Positions 34,819 through 42,240 of a stretch of 64,000 nt of DNA are shown here, piece after piece. The DNA is from a virus, in the IMG/VR virus record IMGVR_UViG_3300008120_000057, positions 1 through 64,000 of that record; one strand, given 5' to 3'. Under the pieces are notes generated by a model, which worked only from the letters and a program-made list of their open reading frames with translations, did no database searches and was not told where the DNA came from. A program made the position numbers and the translations under genes. Numbering within the stretch: position 1 is the stretch's first letter; every line of letters starts with the position of its first letter.

Positions 34819-35526
34819 GTGATTAACTTTACAAAGCCCGTTCATTTATATTTTACCCGTGAAGAAGATTTAGAAGAACTATGCACAACAGAAGAACTCA
34901 TACAGAAGATTGATTCTATGTCTCGACAAGTAATCATGTGTACCAGCTGGTCAGAATTACCTGATAAGCTAAAACTTAATCCACTGTCTATTTGTTTTAA
35001 CTATAGAGAACTAGCACACAGTTCAGCAATGGAAATAGTAAACATGGTTAAAACAATGAGCAAATTAGTTAATTTGCCCTACGAAATAAAACTATCTGTT
35101 GATGTTGGAAAAGACACCCCCTACAACACAATTAAATTATTACAAAAAAGTGATATTTTAGGAATAATACCTCGTCCTTCTGACTTTGGTTGGGATGAGT
35201 GCTTGAAAGGTGCGAATGCTTTATGGTCAAACATCCCTTACTGGCCTAAACACATACTTGAAAAATTGCCAGGTAATAAGTTAAAAAATACAAATTTACA
35301 AGCGGTCTCAAATCATATTAAATTGACAGCTCGACAACAACAAATTTATTCGTTAGTTTCAACAAGAGGCGCAAGCAATAAAGTTATTGCTAAAACCCTA
35401 AACATCAGTGAAAGCACAGTTAAGCTTCATGTAAGTGCAATACTCAAAAAATACGGTGTTCGTAATCGTACACAATTAGCAGTATTTGCAGGTAATCATG
35501 GACTAGTAAAAGCTAGACTTCAGTAG
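34819..35526 (+). CDS. LuxR/NarL-type transcriptional regulator
   Basis: 235 aa, GTG start. The C-terminal LuxR/GerE helix-turn-helix (LTARQQQIYSLVSTRGASNKVIAKTLNISESTVKLHVSAILKKYGVRNRTQLA, residues about 172-225) is well conserved. The N-terminal 150 residues lack a clear phospho-acceptor receiver domain. Own control region upstream with several palindromes and a terminator downstream, so it is a single-gene unit. It may autoregulate or reprogramme host genes. Confidence 0.85.
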   Translation: MINFTKPVHLYFTREEDLEELCTTEELIQKIDSMSRQVIMCTSWSELPDKLKLNPLSICFNYRELAHSSAMEIVNMVKTMSKLVNLPYEIKLSVDVGKDTPYNTIKLLQKSDILGIIPRPSDFGWDECLKGANALWSNIPYWPKHILEKLPGNKLKNTNLQAVSNHIKLTARQQQIYSLVSTRGASNKVIAKTLNISESTVKLHVSAILKKYGVRNRTQLAVFAGNHGLVKARLQ

Positions 35527-35575
35527 TAAATCTATAGTACTGCCCAAAACAACATTCTATTCTTTAAATATTTTT

Positions 35576-35610
35576 ACAGCGAGTGAAAGGTTCATTCGCT
35601 GTAGTTTTTT
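35576..35610 (+). terminator. Rho-independent terminator
   Basis: ACAGCGA...TCGCTGT-type hairpin (35576-35602) followed by AGTTTTTT, after the LuxR-type gene. Confidence 0.8.
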
Positions 35611-35637
35611 CATTTTAATTAGAATAGGAATAATAAA

Positions 35638-36243
35638 ATGGCAATTGAAGATATGGTAAATGATGTTCGTTTTGAACAACAAGCTCAAGCCTCTGAAATT
35701 ATCAAAGAGGGATTAAAAGAATCTTACAACACCCAAGGAGCAATTAAAGACTCTCGTTTTGATTTAAATGCTCGTATAGGTAGCTTAGGCGACCTGGTAG
35801 ATAACCGCTTCTTTGATGTTGGTCGTGATACGCAAGATATTCGTGCGCAAATCATCTCAGCACAACAAGCAATGGTAACAGGGTTTTTAGGTTCTCAGAA
35901 AGATGCTGAAATCAATGCACTTAGAACACAAGTTGAACTATCTAAGCAAACAACTTATCTAAGCGATAAGATTGATGCTGGTAATGCAAAAACCCAAGAC
36001 TTAATCAATGCATTAAGACAAGCCGACCAAGATCGTTATTTAATAGAGCGCAACACTGAATTAGTTGCTGCACTAGATGATAATCGTTTTTGGAGACATC
36101 GTTGGGACGATGGTCAATGGCAATCATTGAACACACGCCTACAGGCTTTTCAAAGTGATTTAGCTGATACTCGTCAGGGTATGGTTAACTTTGGTACAAT
36201 GGCAGGTGTTGGTCAATCATCAACACAAAATCAGGTTCGCTAA
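35638..36243 (+). CDS. Coiled-coil hypothetical protein, 201 aa
   Basis: Almost entirely helical with heptad-like repeats ([50 protein letters not shown]). No catalytic motif. It opens a second virion-type gene run. Related proteins occur in bacterial and phage genomes without known role. Confidence 0.65.
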   Translation: MAIEDMVNDVRFEQQAQASEIIKEGLKESYNTQGAIKDSRFDLNARIGSLGDLVDNRFFDVGRDTQDIRAQIISAQQAMVTGFLGSQKDAEINALRTQVELSKQTTYLSDKIDAGNAKTQDLINALRQADQDRYLIERNTELVAALDDNRFWRHRWDDGQWQSLNTRLQAFQSDLADTRQGMVNFGTMAGVGQSSTQNQVR

Positions 36244-36286
36244 TTATACCTGTAAGGGCAGGCAACTGCCCTTCTTTGTACATACT

Positions 36287-36847
36287 ATGAATCCTCTAGA
36301 CAGAAAACTAATAGAAATTTATAATTATCTTCATAGATTACAATCTGAAGATTATATGTACGCCATACAGGCATTACAATACGCTGAAAACTATAATACT
36401 AATGGGAGCGATATAATAAATGTCGAATCAAACATTCCCGGACCCCCAGGGCCACCAGGACCTCAAGGACCTCAAGGACCGAGTGGACCACCTGGAGAAC
36501 AAGGCCCTAAAGGTGAACCAGGACCTCCAGGACCTATTGGCCCACCTGGAGAGTGTGCTTGCAAATGCAAGGCAATTTTGGTATCGCAAGACTATGTTGC
36601 TACATTGGATGATAATTATATTGGTGTTAATAGTACTGGACCGGTTACTATCACACTTCCCGCAAATTGTACAGATTGCTGCCAAATTACTGTGAAAGCA
36701 GAAATGGGACCGCCACTAGGAAATCGTAAAATAACAATCAACACAATCGATGAAGCCACTATAGACGGAGATGACGATTACGTAATGAGTATTCCATACG
36801 AATCTGTTCAATTAATCTGTAGGGGTGGAAACTGGCACATAATATAA
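36287..36847 (+). CDS. Collagen-like virion protein, 186 aa
   Basis: ATG at 36287 ([29 protein letters not shown] helical N-terminus), then about 15 collagen-type Gly-X-Y triplets ([20 protein letters not shown]...), a Cys-rich CACKCK, and a C-terminal beta domain ([21 protein letters not shown]...GGNWHII) shared with the 245-aa protein at 37102. Collagen triplets trimerise in phage fibres. Probably a virion decoration or fibre protein. Confidence 0.8.
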   Translation: MNPLDRKLIEIYNYLHRLQSEDYMYAIQALQYAENYNTNGSDIINVESNIPGPPGPPGPQGPQGPSGPPGEQGPKGEPGPPGPIGPPGECACKCKAILVSQDYVATLDDNYIGVNSTGPVTITLPANCTDCCQITVKAEMGPPLGNRKITINTIDEATIDGDDDYVMSIPYESVQLICRGGNWHII

Positions 36848-36858
36848 AGGAGCTAAAA

Positions 36859-37086
36859 ATGGATTATTATAGTTATTACAAATACACAAGACCACATGAT
36901 TATGATTACTATGGATATCGTAGATACCCATATAGATATTACCCAATACATAGACCGTATCCATATTACTACGGAGGATATGGAGGCATCTATGGTAGTA
37001 ACATATCAAGCATAAATCAAAGTTTAATAAATTCTGGTTCGATGAGCAATGTTTATCAAAATGCTTTAATAAATCAATTAAGATAA
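36859..37086 (+). CDS. Tyr-rich small protein, 75 aa
   Basis: N-terminal half is extremely Tyr-rich (YYSYYKYTRPHDYDYYGYRRYPYRYYP), then Gly/Ser and a helical tail (YQNALINQLR). AAAGGAGC precedes the ATG. The C-terminal segment suggests virion association; the Tyr-rich part is likely disordered or sticky. Confidence 0.6.
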   Translation: MDYYSYYKYTRPHDYDYYGYRRYPYRYYPIHRPYPYYYGGYGGIYGSNISSINQSLINSGSMSNVYQNALINQLR

Positions 37087-37101
37087 AAAAGGATAACAAG
37101 A

Positions 37102-37839
37102 ATGTCATACCTTTCAAACCCAACAAGTAAAACAGAATATGGTGTAGTACAAGTAGGTGATTTCATTAATGTACTTGATGGTATCATTTCATTAGAGCAA
37201 GACTTAGGCCCTAATGCTAATGTTACATTCAACAACGCTAATGTAACCAATCAATTAACTACACTAAACGCTAATGTAACAAACAATTTATATGCAGCAG
37301 GAAATTTAGTTTTAACTGCCGTAGACCCTAATGCAGGAGATGGCATCAACATTTCTAATGTAGGTACTAATGGCTACACTTCATTCTTTACCGTAACTAA
37401 CACAGGTGTACTAAGCCTGGCAAACGGTGCAGGTATATCAACATCAAGCGGTAACGGTAATGTAACTATAACTAACACCGGTGTGTTAAGTTTAACAGCA
37501 GGTCCTGGTATTAGTTTAACAGGAGCTACTGGTAATATTACTATATCTGCGACTGGAGCAGACCTAATTAGTGTACTAGGTGTTACTGGTAACTACACTG
37601 CTACACTCAATGACGAATACATCGGGGTGTACAGTGCTGCAGCCGTTACTATCACACTACCAACAGGAGTCAACGGTCGTGTGTACTACATCAAAGATGA
37701 ATATGGACAAGGTAGCGGTAAGATAACTATTCAACCACAAGCTGGTGAAAAGGTTGATAATAAAACTAATTACGTTATCAGTGTGCCTAACCAAAGTGTC
37801 AATGTGGTGTTTCGTGCTGGATCTTGGTGGATAATTTAA
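37102..37839 (+). CDS. Virion fibre-type protein, 245 aa
   Basis: N-terminal TSKTEYGVVQVGDFINVLDGIISLEQDL, a repetitive beta shaft (NTGVLSLANGAGISTSSGNGNVTITNTGVLSLTAGPGISLTGATGN), and a C-terminal domain (NDEYIGVYSAAAVTITLPTGVNG...AGSWWII) matching the collagen-like protein at 36287. Shaft motif similar to the fibre at 19600. Structural. Confidence 0.75.
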   Translation: MSYLSNPTSKTEYGVVQVGDFINVLDGIISLEQDLGPNANVTFNNANVTNQLTTLNANVTNNLYAAGNLVLTAVDPNAGDGINISNVGTNGYTSFFTVTNTGVLSLANGAGISTSSGNGNVTITNTGVLSLTAGPGISLTGATGNITISATGADLISVLGVTGNYTATLNDEYIGVYSAAAVTITLPTGVNGRVYYIKDEYGQGSGKITIQPQAGEKVDNKTNYVISVPNQSVNVVFRAGSWWII

Positions 37840-37851
37840 TTGAGGTTATAA

Positions 37852-38334
37852 ATGTCACTTTTAAGTAATTTAACTCCCATGACGAAAGAAAGACTAGAAT
37901 TGTTAAGAATGGCAAAAGAAATGCTTTTCAATGAATACATTGACAGAAAAGCACAACTTCATAATACATGGTTAACAGAGGCAGATGTTGCTTGGAAAAC
38001 AAGAAGGGTAAGAATTCCTTACCCCGCATTTCCTCCCTACCCTGACAACGAAATAATTATTGCTAAAGCAATACAATTAGAAAGATTTTTGAGTAGTCAG
38101 GAAAAAGAAGAAACACCTGTCGAAAATAAACAACCAGAAGTTCAGGTGCAAGTGGAAACAGTTGAACCTAAAATAATAGAAACCAAAACAGTTGAAGAAG
38201 TAAAAGAAGAAAAGGTTTCTAGTATAGTACCAACTATATTAGAAGAAAATGCGTATTTCAAGAATGGAGAAGATTCTAAAGAAATATTAGCTGATAAACC
38301 AAGTTTGTTACCAAACTGGTTCGCAAGAAAATAA
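37852..38334 (+). CDS. Hypothetical virion-region protein, 160 aa
   Basis: N-terminal helical part (TKERLELLRMAKEMLFNEYIDRKAQLHNTWLTEADVAW) followed by YPAFPPYPDNEIIIAKAIQLERFL and an acidic, Val/Glu-rich disordered tail. The first part resembles phage proteins near tail genes. Function unknown. Confidence 0.6.
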   Translation: MSLLSNLTPMTKERLELLRMAKEMLFNEYIDRKAQLHNTWLTEADVAWKTRRVRIPYPAFPPYPDNEIIIAKAIQLERFLSSQEKEETPVENKQPEVQVQVETVEPKIIETKTVEEVKEEKVSSIVPTILEENAYFKNGEDSKEILADKPSLLPNWFARK

Positions 38335-38343
38335 GGAGATAAC

Positions 38344-39230
38344 ATGTACAAAAAAATCACACATTATATTATAGAAGAACATTTTGACGGTGCTAACGCA
38401 ATTGTAGACAAAATGTTTGCCGAAACAGGTAACAATGTCGCTAATACGACAGTCACAACGACAACTACCACAACGGAAACACCGGAGGAAGGCCTAAAAA
38501 AAAGTTCATAGTAAAGCCTAGTCTTCCGGATGATAGAGATCATATTTACGTACCTATTGGTGGAACTATTCCTGATAGGTTTACTATTAAAAATTTTGAT
38601 AGTCCCGTAGACAACCAATGGGAACTAGGTAGTTGTAGTGCAAATGCTTTAGTCAATGCATATGAAAATCTAGTTAATCAATTACATCCAACTAAAGCCG
38701 AAGAGTTAAGTAGGCTTTTTGTTTATTACAATACAAGGGCACTTCACGAAAATGTTACGGTTGACAGTGGTGCCTATCTTAGAGATACAGTCAAAGCTGT
38801 TGAATCATACGGCATATGTACAGAAGATTATTGGCCATACACTCCTTATAGGTTTGATCAAAAGCCAAGCACGACTGCATATAATGATGCTAGACAAAGA
38901 AAACTGAAAAATTATAAAAGAGTATCAACTGTTGATTCTGTTATAGATGCATTGGCTCATAAAAAACCTGTAGTATTTGGTACAACAATATACGGTGATT
39001 TTTTAAATCTTAATAGTTATAGTTCAACACTTGTAGAACCTACAACTAATGACATTAGTTTAGGTGGTCACGCTATGTGTTTTGTAGCATATGATAAACC
39101 TAATAAATTATTTAAAGCTAAAAATAGTTTTGGAAAACGATGGGGAGATGAGGGATATTGTTATATACCTTTTGACTATATAACAAACTACGGATATGAT
39201 ATGTGGGTGTTTGACTTAGATATGATGTAG
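38344..39230 (+). CDS. Papain-family (C1A) cysteine peptidase with an A8 frameshift
   Basis: Two frames. From ATG 38344 the first frame gives 55 aa with a Thr-rich linker and stops at 38511. A run of eight A (38496-38503) precedes the stop; a -1 shift there joins KKFIVKPSLPDDRDHIYVPIGG and the peptidase to 39230. The catalytic residues are all present in the second frame: NQWELGSCSANA (Gln and Cys), GGHAMCFVAYD (His), AKNSFGKRWGDEGY (Asn). So the enzyme looks functional if slippage occurs. Alternatives are an indel mutation or assembly error. Papain-type proteases are known in large phages. Confidence 0.75.
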
Positions 39231-39231
39231 T

Positions 39232-39308
39232 TGGTCGGAGTACGAGGATTCGAACCTCGGACCCCCTGCTCCCAAAGCAGGTGCACTACCAGGCTGTGCT
39301 ATACTCCG
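39232..39308 (-). tRNA. tRNA-Pro(TGG)
   Basis: 7-bp acceptor CGGAGTA/TACTCCG, anticodon loop TTTGGGA with TGG, encoded CCA. It starts directly after the peptidase stop codon on the other strand. Confidence 0.93.
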
Positions 39309-39312
39309 AAAC

Positions 39313-39386
39313 TGGTTGCGGGACCCGGAATCGAACCAGGAACTGGAGCTTATGAGACTCCCGAGATGCCGTTTCTCTATCCCGCG
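39313..39386 (-). tRNA. Initiator tRNA-fMet(CAT)
   Basis: 74 nt with encoded CCA; anticodon loop CTCATAA. The 5' end begins CGCGGGA and the 3' strand TCCCGCA, leaving a C1xA72 mismatch, the hallmark of bacterial initiator tRNA. The usual three G:C pairs of the anticodon stem are not all kept (GGAGT/GCTCC). Confidence 0.88.
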
Positions 39387-39393
39387 TCTGTTA

Positions 39394-39666
39394 TTAACCT
39401 GTTCTATGAATGATGTGAAAACCAAACTGAGTTTGCACAGGCTCACTTACTTGTCCTATTTCTAATGCGTAAGTAGCATCTTCAAAGGGCTTAACCATTT
39501 GACCTTTACCAAACAAACCTAAATCACCACCATTCTGTCCACTAGGACATCTTGAAACTTGTTTTGCCATAGTTGCGAAATCAGCAGCTTGGCTTAGTAG
39601 TTGACTCTTTATCATGTTTGCTTGTTCTAAATTTTCTACTAAAATATGACTTGCACGAACTTGCAT
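39394..39666 (-). CDS. Parvulin-type peptidyl-prolyl isomerase
   Basis: 90 aa, a stand-alone rotamase domain of the PpiC type: VRASHILVENLEQA, CPSGQNGGDLGLFGKGQMVKPFEDATYAL, VSEPVQTQFGFHIIHR. Cis-trans isomerisation of prolyl bonds, cytoplasmic (no signal peptide). With DnaK (43544) it gives the phage two folding helpers. Confidence 0.92.
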   Translation of the reverse strand: MQVRASHILVENLEQANMIKSQLLSQAADFATMAKQVSRCPSGQNGGDLGLFGKGQMVKPFEDATYALEIGQVSEPVQTQFGFHIIHRTG

Positions 39667-39689
39667 AATTTATCCTTGTATGTTAGTGT

Positions 39690-39885
39690 AAGGCTACTCG
39701 CTCCCACAAGCCCCTTACTGAGTTGTTGCCCTGTCCACTACATTTCTCTTTTGGTAAGGTGTAGTTCCAACCTACGACTTTTCTGGCACCCATGTAAGCG
39801 GGTTCTGAGGCAGATCGTATGCGCCCTGGCTTTCTGGTTTGCCAACCACCCCCATTTCATAACGCAGATGGGACTACGGGATACT
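39690..39885 (-). ncRNA. Structured non-coding RNA, class unknown (RNA1)
   Basis: No ORF fits. The (-) strand shows a hairpin at 39738-39764 (CTACA...TGTAG), then the 17-nt element complementary to GAGTTGTTGCCCTGTCC (39720-39736) and a GGGGC. The same element occurs in the larger RNA at 49840-50365. Other stems: CCCAT...ATGGG and ACCC...GGGT. It follows tRNA-Cys on the same strand and probably is co-transcribed. Not recognised as 6S, tmRNA, SRP or RNase P RNA. Confidence 0.55.
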
Positions 39886-39963
39886 TGGAGCAACGGGTGA
39901 GATTCGAACTCACGGCTTTAGGGTTTTGCAGACCCTTGCATTGGGCCTCTCTGCCACCGTTGC
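39886..39963 (-). tRNA. tRNA-Cys(GCA)
   Basis: Acceptor GCAACGG/CCGTTGC, loop CTGCAAA, encoded CCA. Confidence 0.92.
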
Positions 39964-39964
39964 A

Positions 39965-40159
39965 TTATTTCAATAGTTCAATCAACCTTTGCTTTGATTC
40001 TTCTGTCAAGAATAATTCACACTTTACCTGATCGTGTGGGAACTTTGCAACGTCCCAATGTGTATAGATTCTTAACACTTGAAAATTACTTGGGGTATCA
40101 CAATTCTGTAACTCTGCATATGTTTTAAATCCATCATTCTCATTCAACAAAATTTTCAT
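39965..40159 (-). CDS. Small hypothetical protein, 64 aa
   Basis: ATG at 40159 after AAGGATATTAC. KILLNENDGFKTYAELQNCDTPSNFQVLRIYTHWDVAKFPHDQVKCELFLTEESKQRLIELL: alpha/beta, phage-type. Ends 2 nt before tRNA-Cys. Function unknown. Confidence 0.6.
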   Translation of the reverse strand: MKILLNENDGFKTYAELQNCDTPSNFQVLRIYTHWDVAKFPHDQVKCELFLTEESKQRLIELLK

Positions 40160-40177
40160 TGTAATATCCTTATTGTT

Positions 40178-40251
40178 TGGCGTCCCGGCAGGGATTTGAA
40201 CCCCGACCAACGGTTTTGGAGACCGGTATGCTGCCGTTACACTACCGAGAC
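40178..40251 (-). tRNA. tRNA-Trp(CCA)
   Basis: Acceptor GTCTCGG/CCGGGAC with one G-T pair, loop CTCCAAA, encoded CCA. Confidence 0.9.
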
Positions 40252-40259
40252 ATTATACT

Positions 40260-40463
40260 TTACTTGTACTTACTAAGATACTCTTTTGGGTTTATTAAAC
40301 CCTGTTCGATTTCATTTAATGCAGTTACTACAGGTTTATCTTTGGTGACTATTTTAGGGGCATGTCCTGAACGTAATTCACGCACCCTAGCACTAGCGAT
40401 TAAAACTAAATCATATAAGCCACCTGCTTTTTTTGCTGCTACTTCTGATGTTCTACCTTTCAT
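40260..40463 (-). CDS. rpoZ: RNA polymerase omega subunit (RpoZ-like)
   Basis: 67 aa. The core YDLVLIASARVRELRSG and VVTALNEIEQGLI are the conserved helices of bacterial omega, which clamps beta' and stabilises RNA polymerase. N-terminus shortened and the C-terminal tail short compared with cellular omega (about 75-95 aa). Start at 40463 follows AAGGAAG. A phage-borne omega could be incorporated into host RNA polymerase (inference). Confidence 0.88.
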   Translation of the reverse strand: MKGRTSEVAAKKAGGLYDLVLIASARVRELRSGHAPKIVTKDKPVVTALNEIEQGLINPKEYLSKYK

Positions 40464-40482
40464 ATTACTTCCTTATGATGTT

Positions 40483-40557
40483 TGGTAGGGGATAACGGGG
40501 TCGAACCATTGACCTTCGCCTTGTAAGGGCGCTGCTCTACCACTGAGCTAATCCCCT
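40483..40557 (-). tRNA. tRNA-Val(TAC)
   Basis: Acceptor AGGGGAT/ATCCCCT, loop CTTACAA, encoded CCA. Confidence 0.92.
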
Positions 40558-40622
40558 AGTATTTTTTATTAGGTACGAAATTCTCTATCGGTTGATAGAT
40601 ATTTAAGTGAAGTGATTAAAAA

Positions 40623-40805
40623 TTAATCTGAGACTTTTTCAATTCTTACGGACAAATCTTCTTGGGTCAAGAATTTGCTTGGTAGAGTATTGTTATCTCT
40701 TTCAGCAATGATTCCGTCAGTGACAGACTTAGGATTATATCTTTCCTGACCTGTTAAGTCCATAGACTTGTAAAAAATTTCGTTAATGTAGACATTGATT
40801 TTCAT
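40623..40805 (-). CDS. Small hypothetical protein, 60 aa
   Basis: Start at 40805 (KINVYINEIFYKSMDLTGQERYNPKSVTDGIIAERDNNTLPSKFLTQEDLSVRIEKVSD), no clear ribosome site. Acidic, soluble; lies between tRNA-Val and tRNA-Leu. Function unknown. Confidence 0.5.
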   Translation of the reverse strand: MKINVYINEIFYKSMDLTGQERYNPKSVTDGIIAERDNNTLPSKFLTQEDLSVRIEKVSD

Positions 40806-40832
40806 ATAACTATTTATCACTTTACATTAAAA

Positions 40833-40915
40833 TGGTGCGCATAGAGGGACTCGAACCCCCACCCGTTGAGACCAGAACCTAAATCTGGCGCGTCTACCAA
40901 TTTCGCCATATGCGC
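40833..40915 (-). tRNA. tRNA-Leu(TAG)
   Basis: Class II tRNA with long variable arm; acceptor GCGCATA/TATGCGC, loop TTTAGGT, encoded CCA. Confidence 0.9.
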
Positions 40916-40923
40916 ATAATACT

Positions 40924-41007
40924 TGGTGCCCAGAGCCGGACTCGAACCGGCACGCCTTGCAGCGAGGGATTTTAAGTCCCTTGTGTCTACCATTTCACCA
41001 CCTGGGC
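40924..41007 (-). tRNA. tRNA-Leu(TAA)
   Basis: Class II tRNA, acceptor GCCCAGG, loop CTTAAAA, encoded CCA. 8 nt from tRNA-Leu(TAG). Confidence 0.92.
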
Positions 41008-41016
41008 ATTCTAACT

Positions 41017-41091
41017 TGGAGCGGGTGACAGGGATCGAACCTGCGACGAACAGCTTGGAAGGCTGACACTCTACCACTGAGTTACACCCGC
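41017..41091 (-). tRNA. tRNA-Gly(TCC)
   Basis: Acceptor GCGGGTG/CACCCGC, loop CTTCCAA, encoded CCA. Confidence 0.92.
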
Positions 41092-41100
41092 ATTACATCT

Positions 41101-41177
41101 TGGTGCCTCCGAAGGGACTCGAACCCCTAACCAACGGATTATGAGTCCGCTGCTCTGACCGATTGAGCTACAGAGGC
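41101..41177 (-). tRNA. tRNA with CAT anticodon, probably Ile2 (or elongator Met)
   Basis: Loop CTCATAA, acceptor GCCTCTG/CGGAGGC, A73, encoded CCA. The anticodon arm and the following TTGGT resemble bacterial Ile2 (C34 modified to lysidine by TilS). First tRNA downstream of the promoter at 41216. Confidence 0.85.
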
Positions 41178-41215
41178 AATTTAATTTGTTTTTAAAGAAC
41201 GATTTCAATATGTGT

Positions 41216-41244
41216 ATTATACTGCTAAAAACTTTATTTGTCAA
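41216..41244 (-). promoter_or_regulatory. Promoter of a four-tRNA cluster
   Basis: -35 TTGACA at 41239-41244, 17-bp spacer, -10 TATAAT at 41216-41221, transcribing CAT, Gly, Leu, Leu tRNAs. Confidence 0.85.
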
Positions 41245-41247
41245 CAG

Positions 41248-41472
41248 TTAAACAAAATCATCTGACCCAAAATACTCTGCTACTTTTTCTCTTGCTTCTT
41301 TTCTATTCAGTGCAGGAATCTTTACTGTAGCAATATTATTTTTTATTTTGATGTTAAAAGGAACTATACCATTTGGTGTCCAGTTATCTTCAACACGAAC
41401 CTTAACAGTAAATTCTTTAAGGTTCATTAATCTTTCAATTACTTGTTGCGTTAAATCTGATGGACTTTGCAT
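41248..41472 (-). CDS. Small hypothetical protein, 74 aa
   Basis: Start at 41472 (QSPSDLTQQVIERLMNLKEFTVKVRVEDNWTPNGIVPFNIKIKNNIATVKIPALNRKEAREKVAEYF). It begins 12 nt after tRNA-Thr without a Shine-Dalgarno, so its mRNA 5' end may come from tRNA processing. Function unknown. Confidence 0.65.
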   Translation of the reverse strand: MQSPSDLTQQVIERLMNLKEFTVKVRVEDNWTPNGIVPFNIKIKNNIATVKIPALNRKEAREKVAEYFGSDDFV

Positions 41473-41484
41473 AGTTAAGTTAAA

Positions 41485-41559
41485 TGGTGCTGGCAGTAGG
41501 AATCGAACCCACAACCTACTGATTACAAATCAGTTGCTCTACCGTTGAGCCATGCCAGC
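41485..41559 (-). tRNA. tRNA-Thr(TGT)
   Basis: Acceptor GCTGGCA/TGCCAGC, loop TTTGTAA, encoded CCA. Confidence 0.92.
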
Positions 41560-41569
41560 GTATTCTGTA

Positions 41570-41731
41570 TTACTTAGTCCTACTTGCAATCGCACGTTGA
41601 ATTTTCATACGATGCTTTGGTCTACATGTTTCAAGCATTTTGGTAAGTTGTTCTACATTAAGTGGACCTAATTTAGTCTTACCTGTTTTTGTTTTCATTG
41701 GATCACGTTTAAAATCTTTTTTTGCACTCAT
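41570..41731 (-). CDS. Small basic protein, 53 aa
   Basis: ATG at 41731 with GAGGATAT upstream: SAKKDFKRDPMKTKTGKTKLGPLNVEQLTKMLETCRPKHRMKIQRAIASRTK. Lys/Arg-rich. Lies between tRNA-Asn and tRNA-Thr. Function unknown. Confidence 0.6.
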   Translation of the reverse strand: MSAKKDFKRDPMKTKTGKTKLGPLNVEQLTKMLETCRPKHRMKIQRAIASRTK

Positions 41732-41751
41732 ATATCCTCACATAAAAAACT

Positions 41752-41827
41752 TGGCTCCGGTGGTAGGGCACGATCCTACGACATACGGATTAACAGTCCG
41801 CCGTTCTACCAACTGAACTACACCGGA
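41752..41827 (-). tRNA. tRNA-Asn(GTT)
   Basis: Acceptor TCCGGTG/CACCGGA, loop CTGTTAA, encoded CCA. The T-loop reads ATCGTGC rather than TTC-starting. Confidence 0.88.
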
Positions 41828-41856
41828 ATTGACTCTATTCTAACAGTTAAAATTCT

Positions 41857-41950
41857 TGGCGAAGAGTATTGGATTCGAACCAATGATCCGGCTTTTGACC
41901 AGATGCCTTCTTAGCAGGAAGGTGCCTTCGACCAACTCGGCCAACTCTCC
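41857..41950 (-). tRNA. tRNA-Ser(GCT)
   Basis: 94-nt class II tRNA, acceptor GGAGAGT/ACTCTTC, loop CTGCTAA, long variable arm, encoded CCA. Confidence 0.92.
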
Positions 41951-41957
41951 TTAAAAC

Positions 41958-42200
41958 TTAATACTTCTCTGTAATCTTTTCTATTCTATCAAAACTTTGT
42001 TTCAATGTCAATTCATATCTAACCTGATTAAGGTTAATTGCATAAATTATATAGACACCATAAACAAACAATGCACCTAATATAGTCCAGCCAATTTGCT
42101 CACTATCAAGTGTTAGTAAAAAAGCAATTAGCAAAGGAGCAACTGTTGCTAATACAACCATTATTAATGTTCTTTTTAGTGCAATTAATTTTTCATTCAT
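41958..42200 (-). CDS. Two-span membrane protein, 80 aa
   Basis: LIMVVLATVAPLLIAFLLTL and IGWTILGALFVYGVYIIYAI are two membrane helices; a C-terminal charged helix follows. AAGGAATTGTT precedes the start, promoter at 42212-42240. Function unknown. Confidence 0.65.
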   Translation of the reverse strand: MNEKLIALKRTLIMVVLATVAPLLIAFLLTLDSEQIGWTILGALFVYGVYIIYAINLNQVRYELTLKQSFDRIEKITEKY

Positions 42201-42211
42201 AACAATTCCTT

Positions 42212-42240
42212 ATTGTATATCAAACAGGATTTATTGTCAA
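42212..42240 (-). promoter_or_regulatory. Early-type promoter, TTGACAATAAATC family
   Basis: -35 TTGACA at 42235-42240, 17-bp spacer beginning ATAAATCC, -10 TACAAT at 42212-42217. Confidence 0.8.

Noticed and set aside
39690-39885. 6S RNA, RNase P RNA, SRP RNA or tmRNA
   Set aside because: AGAACCCGCTTA looked like the RNase P 3' motif, but the matching 5' GAGGAAAGTCC is missing; no tmRNA tag or SRP GGAAG tetraloop, and the size does not fit well. Left as unknown class.
39216-41077. Long ORFs across the tRNA genes (such as on both strands at 39216-39446 and 40817-41077)
   Set aside because: They run through several tRNA genes and have no ribosome site; tRNA sequence has an open-frame bias.
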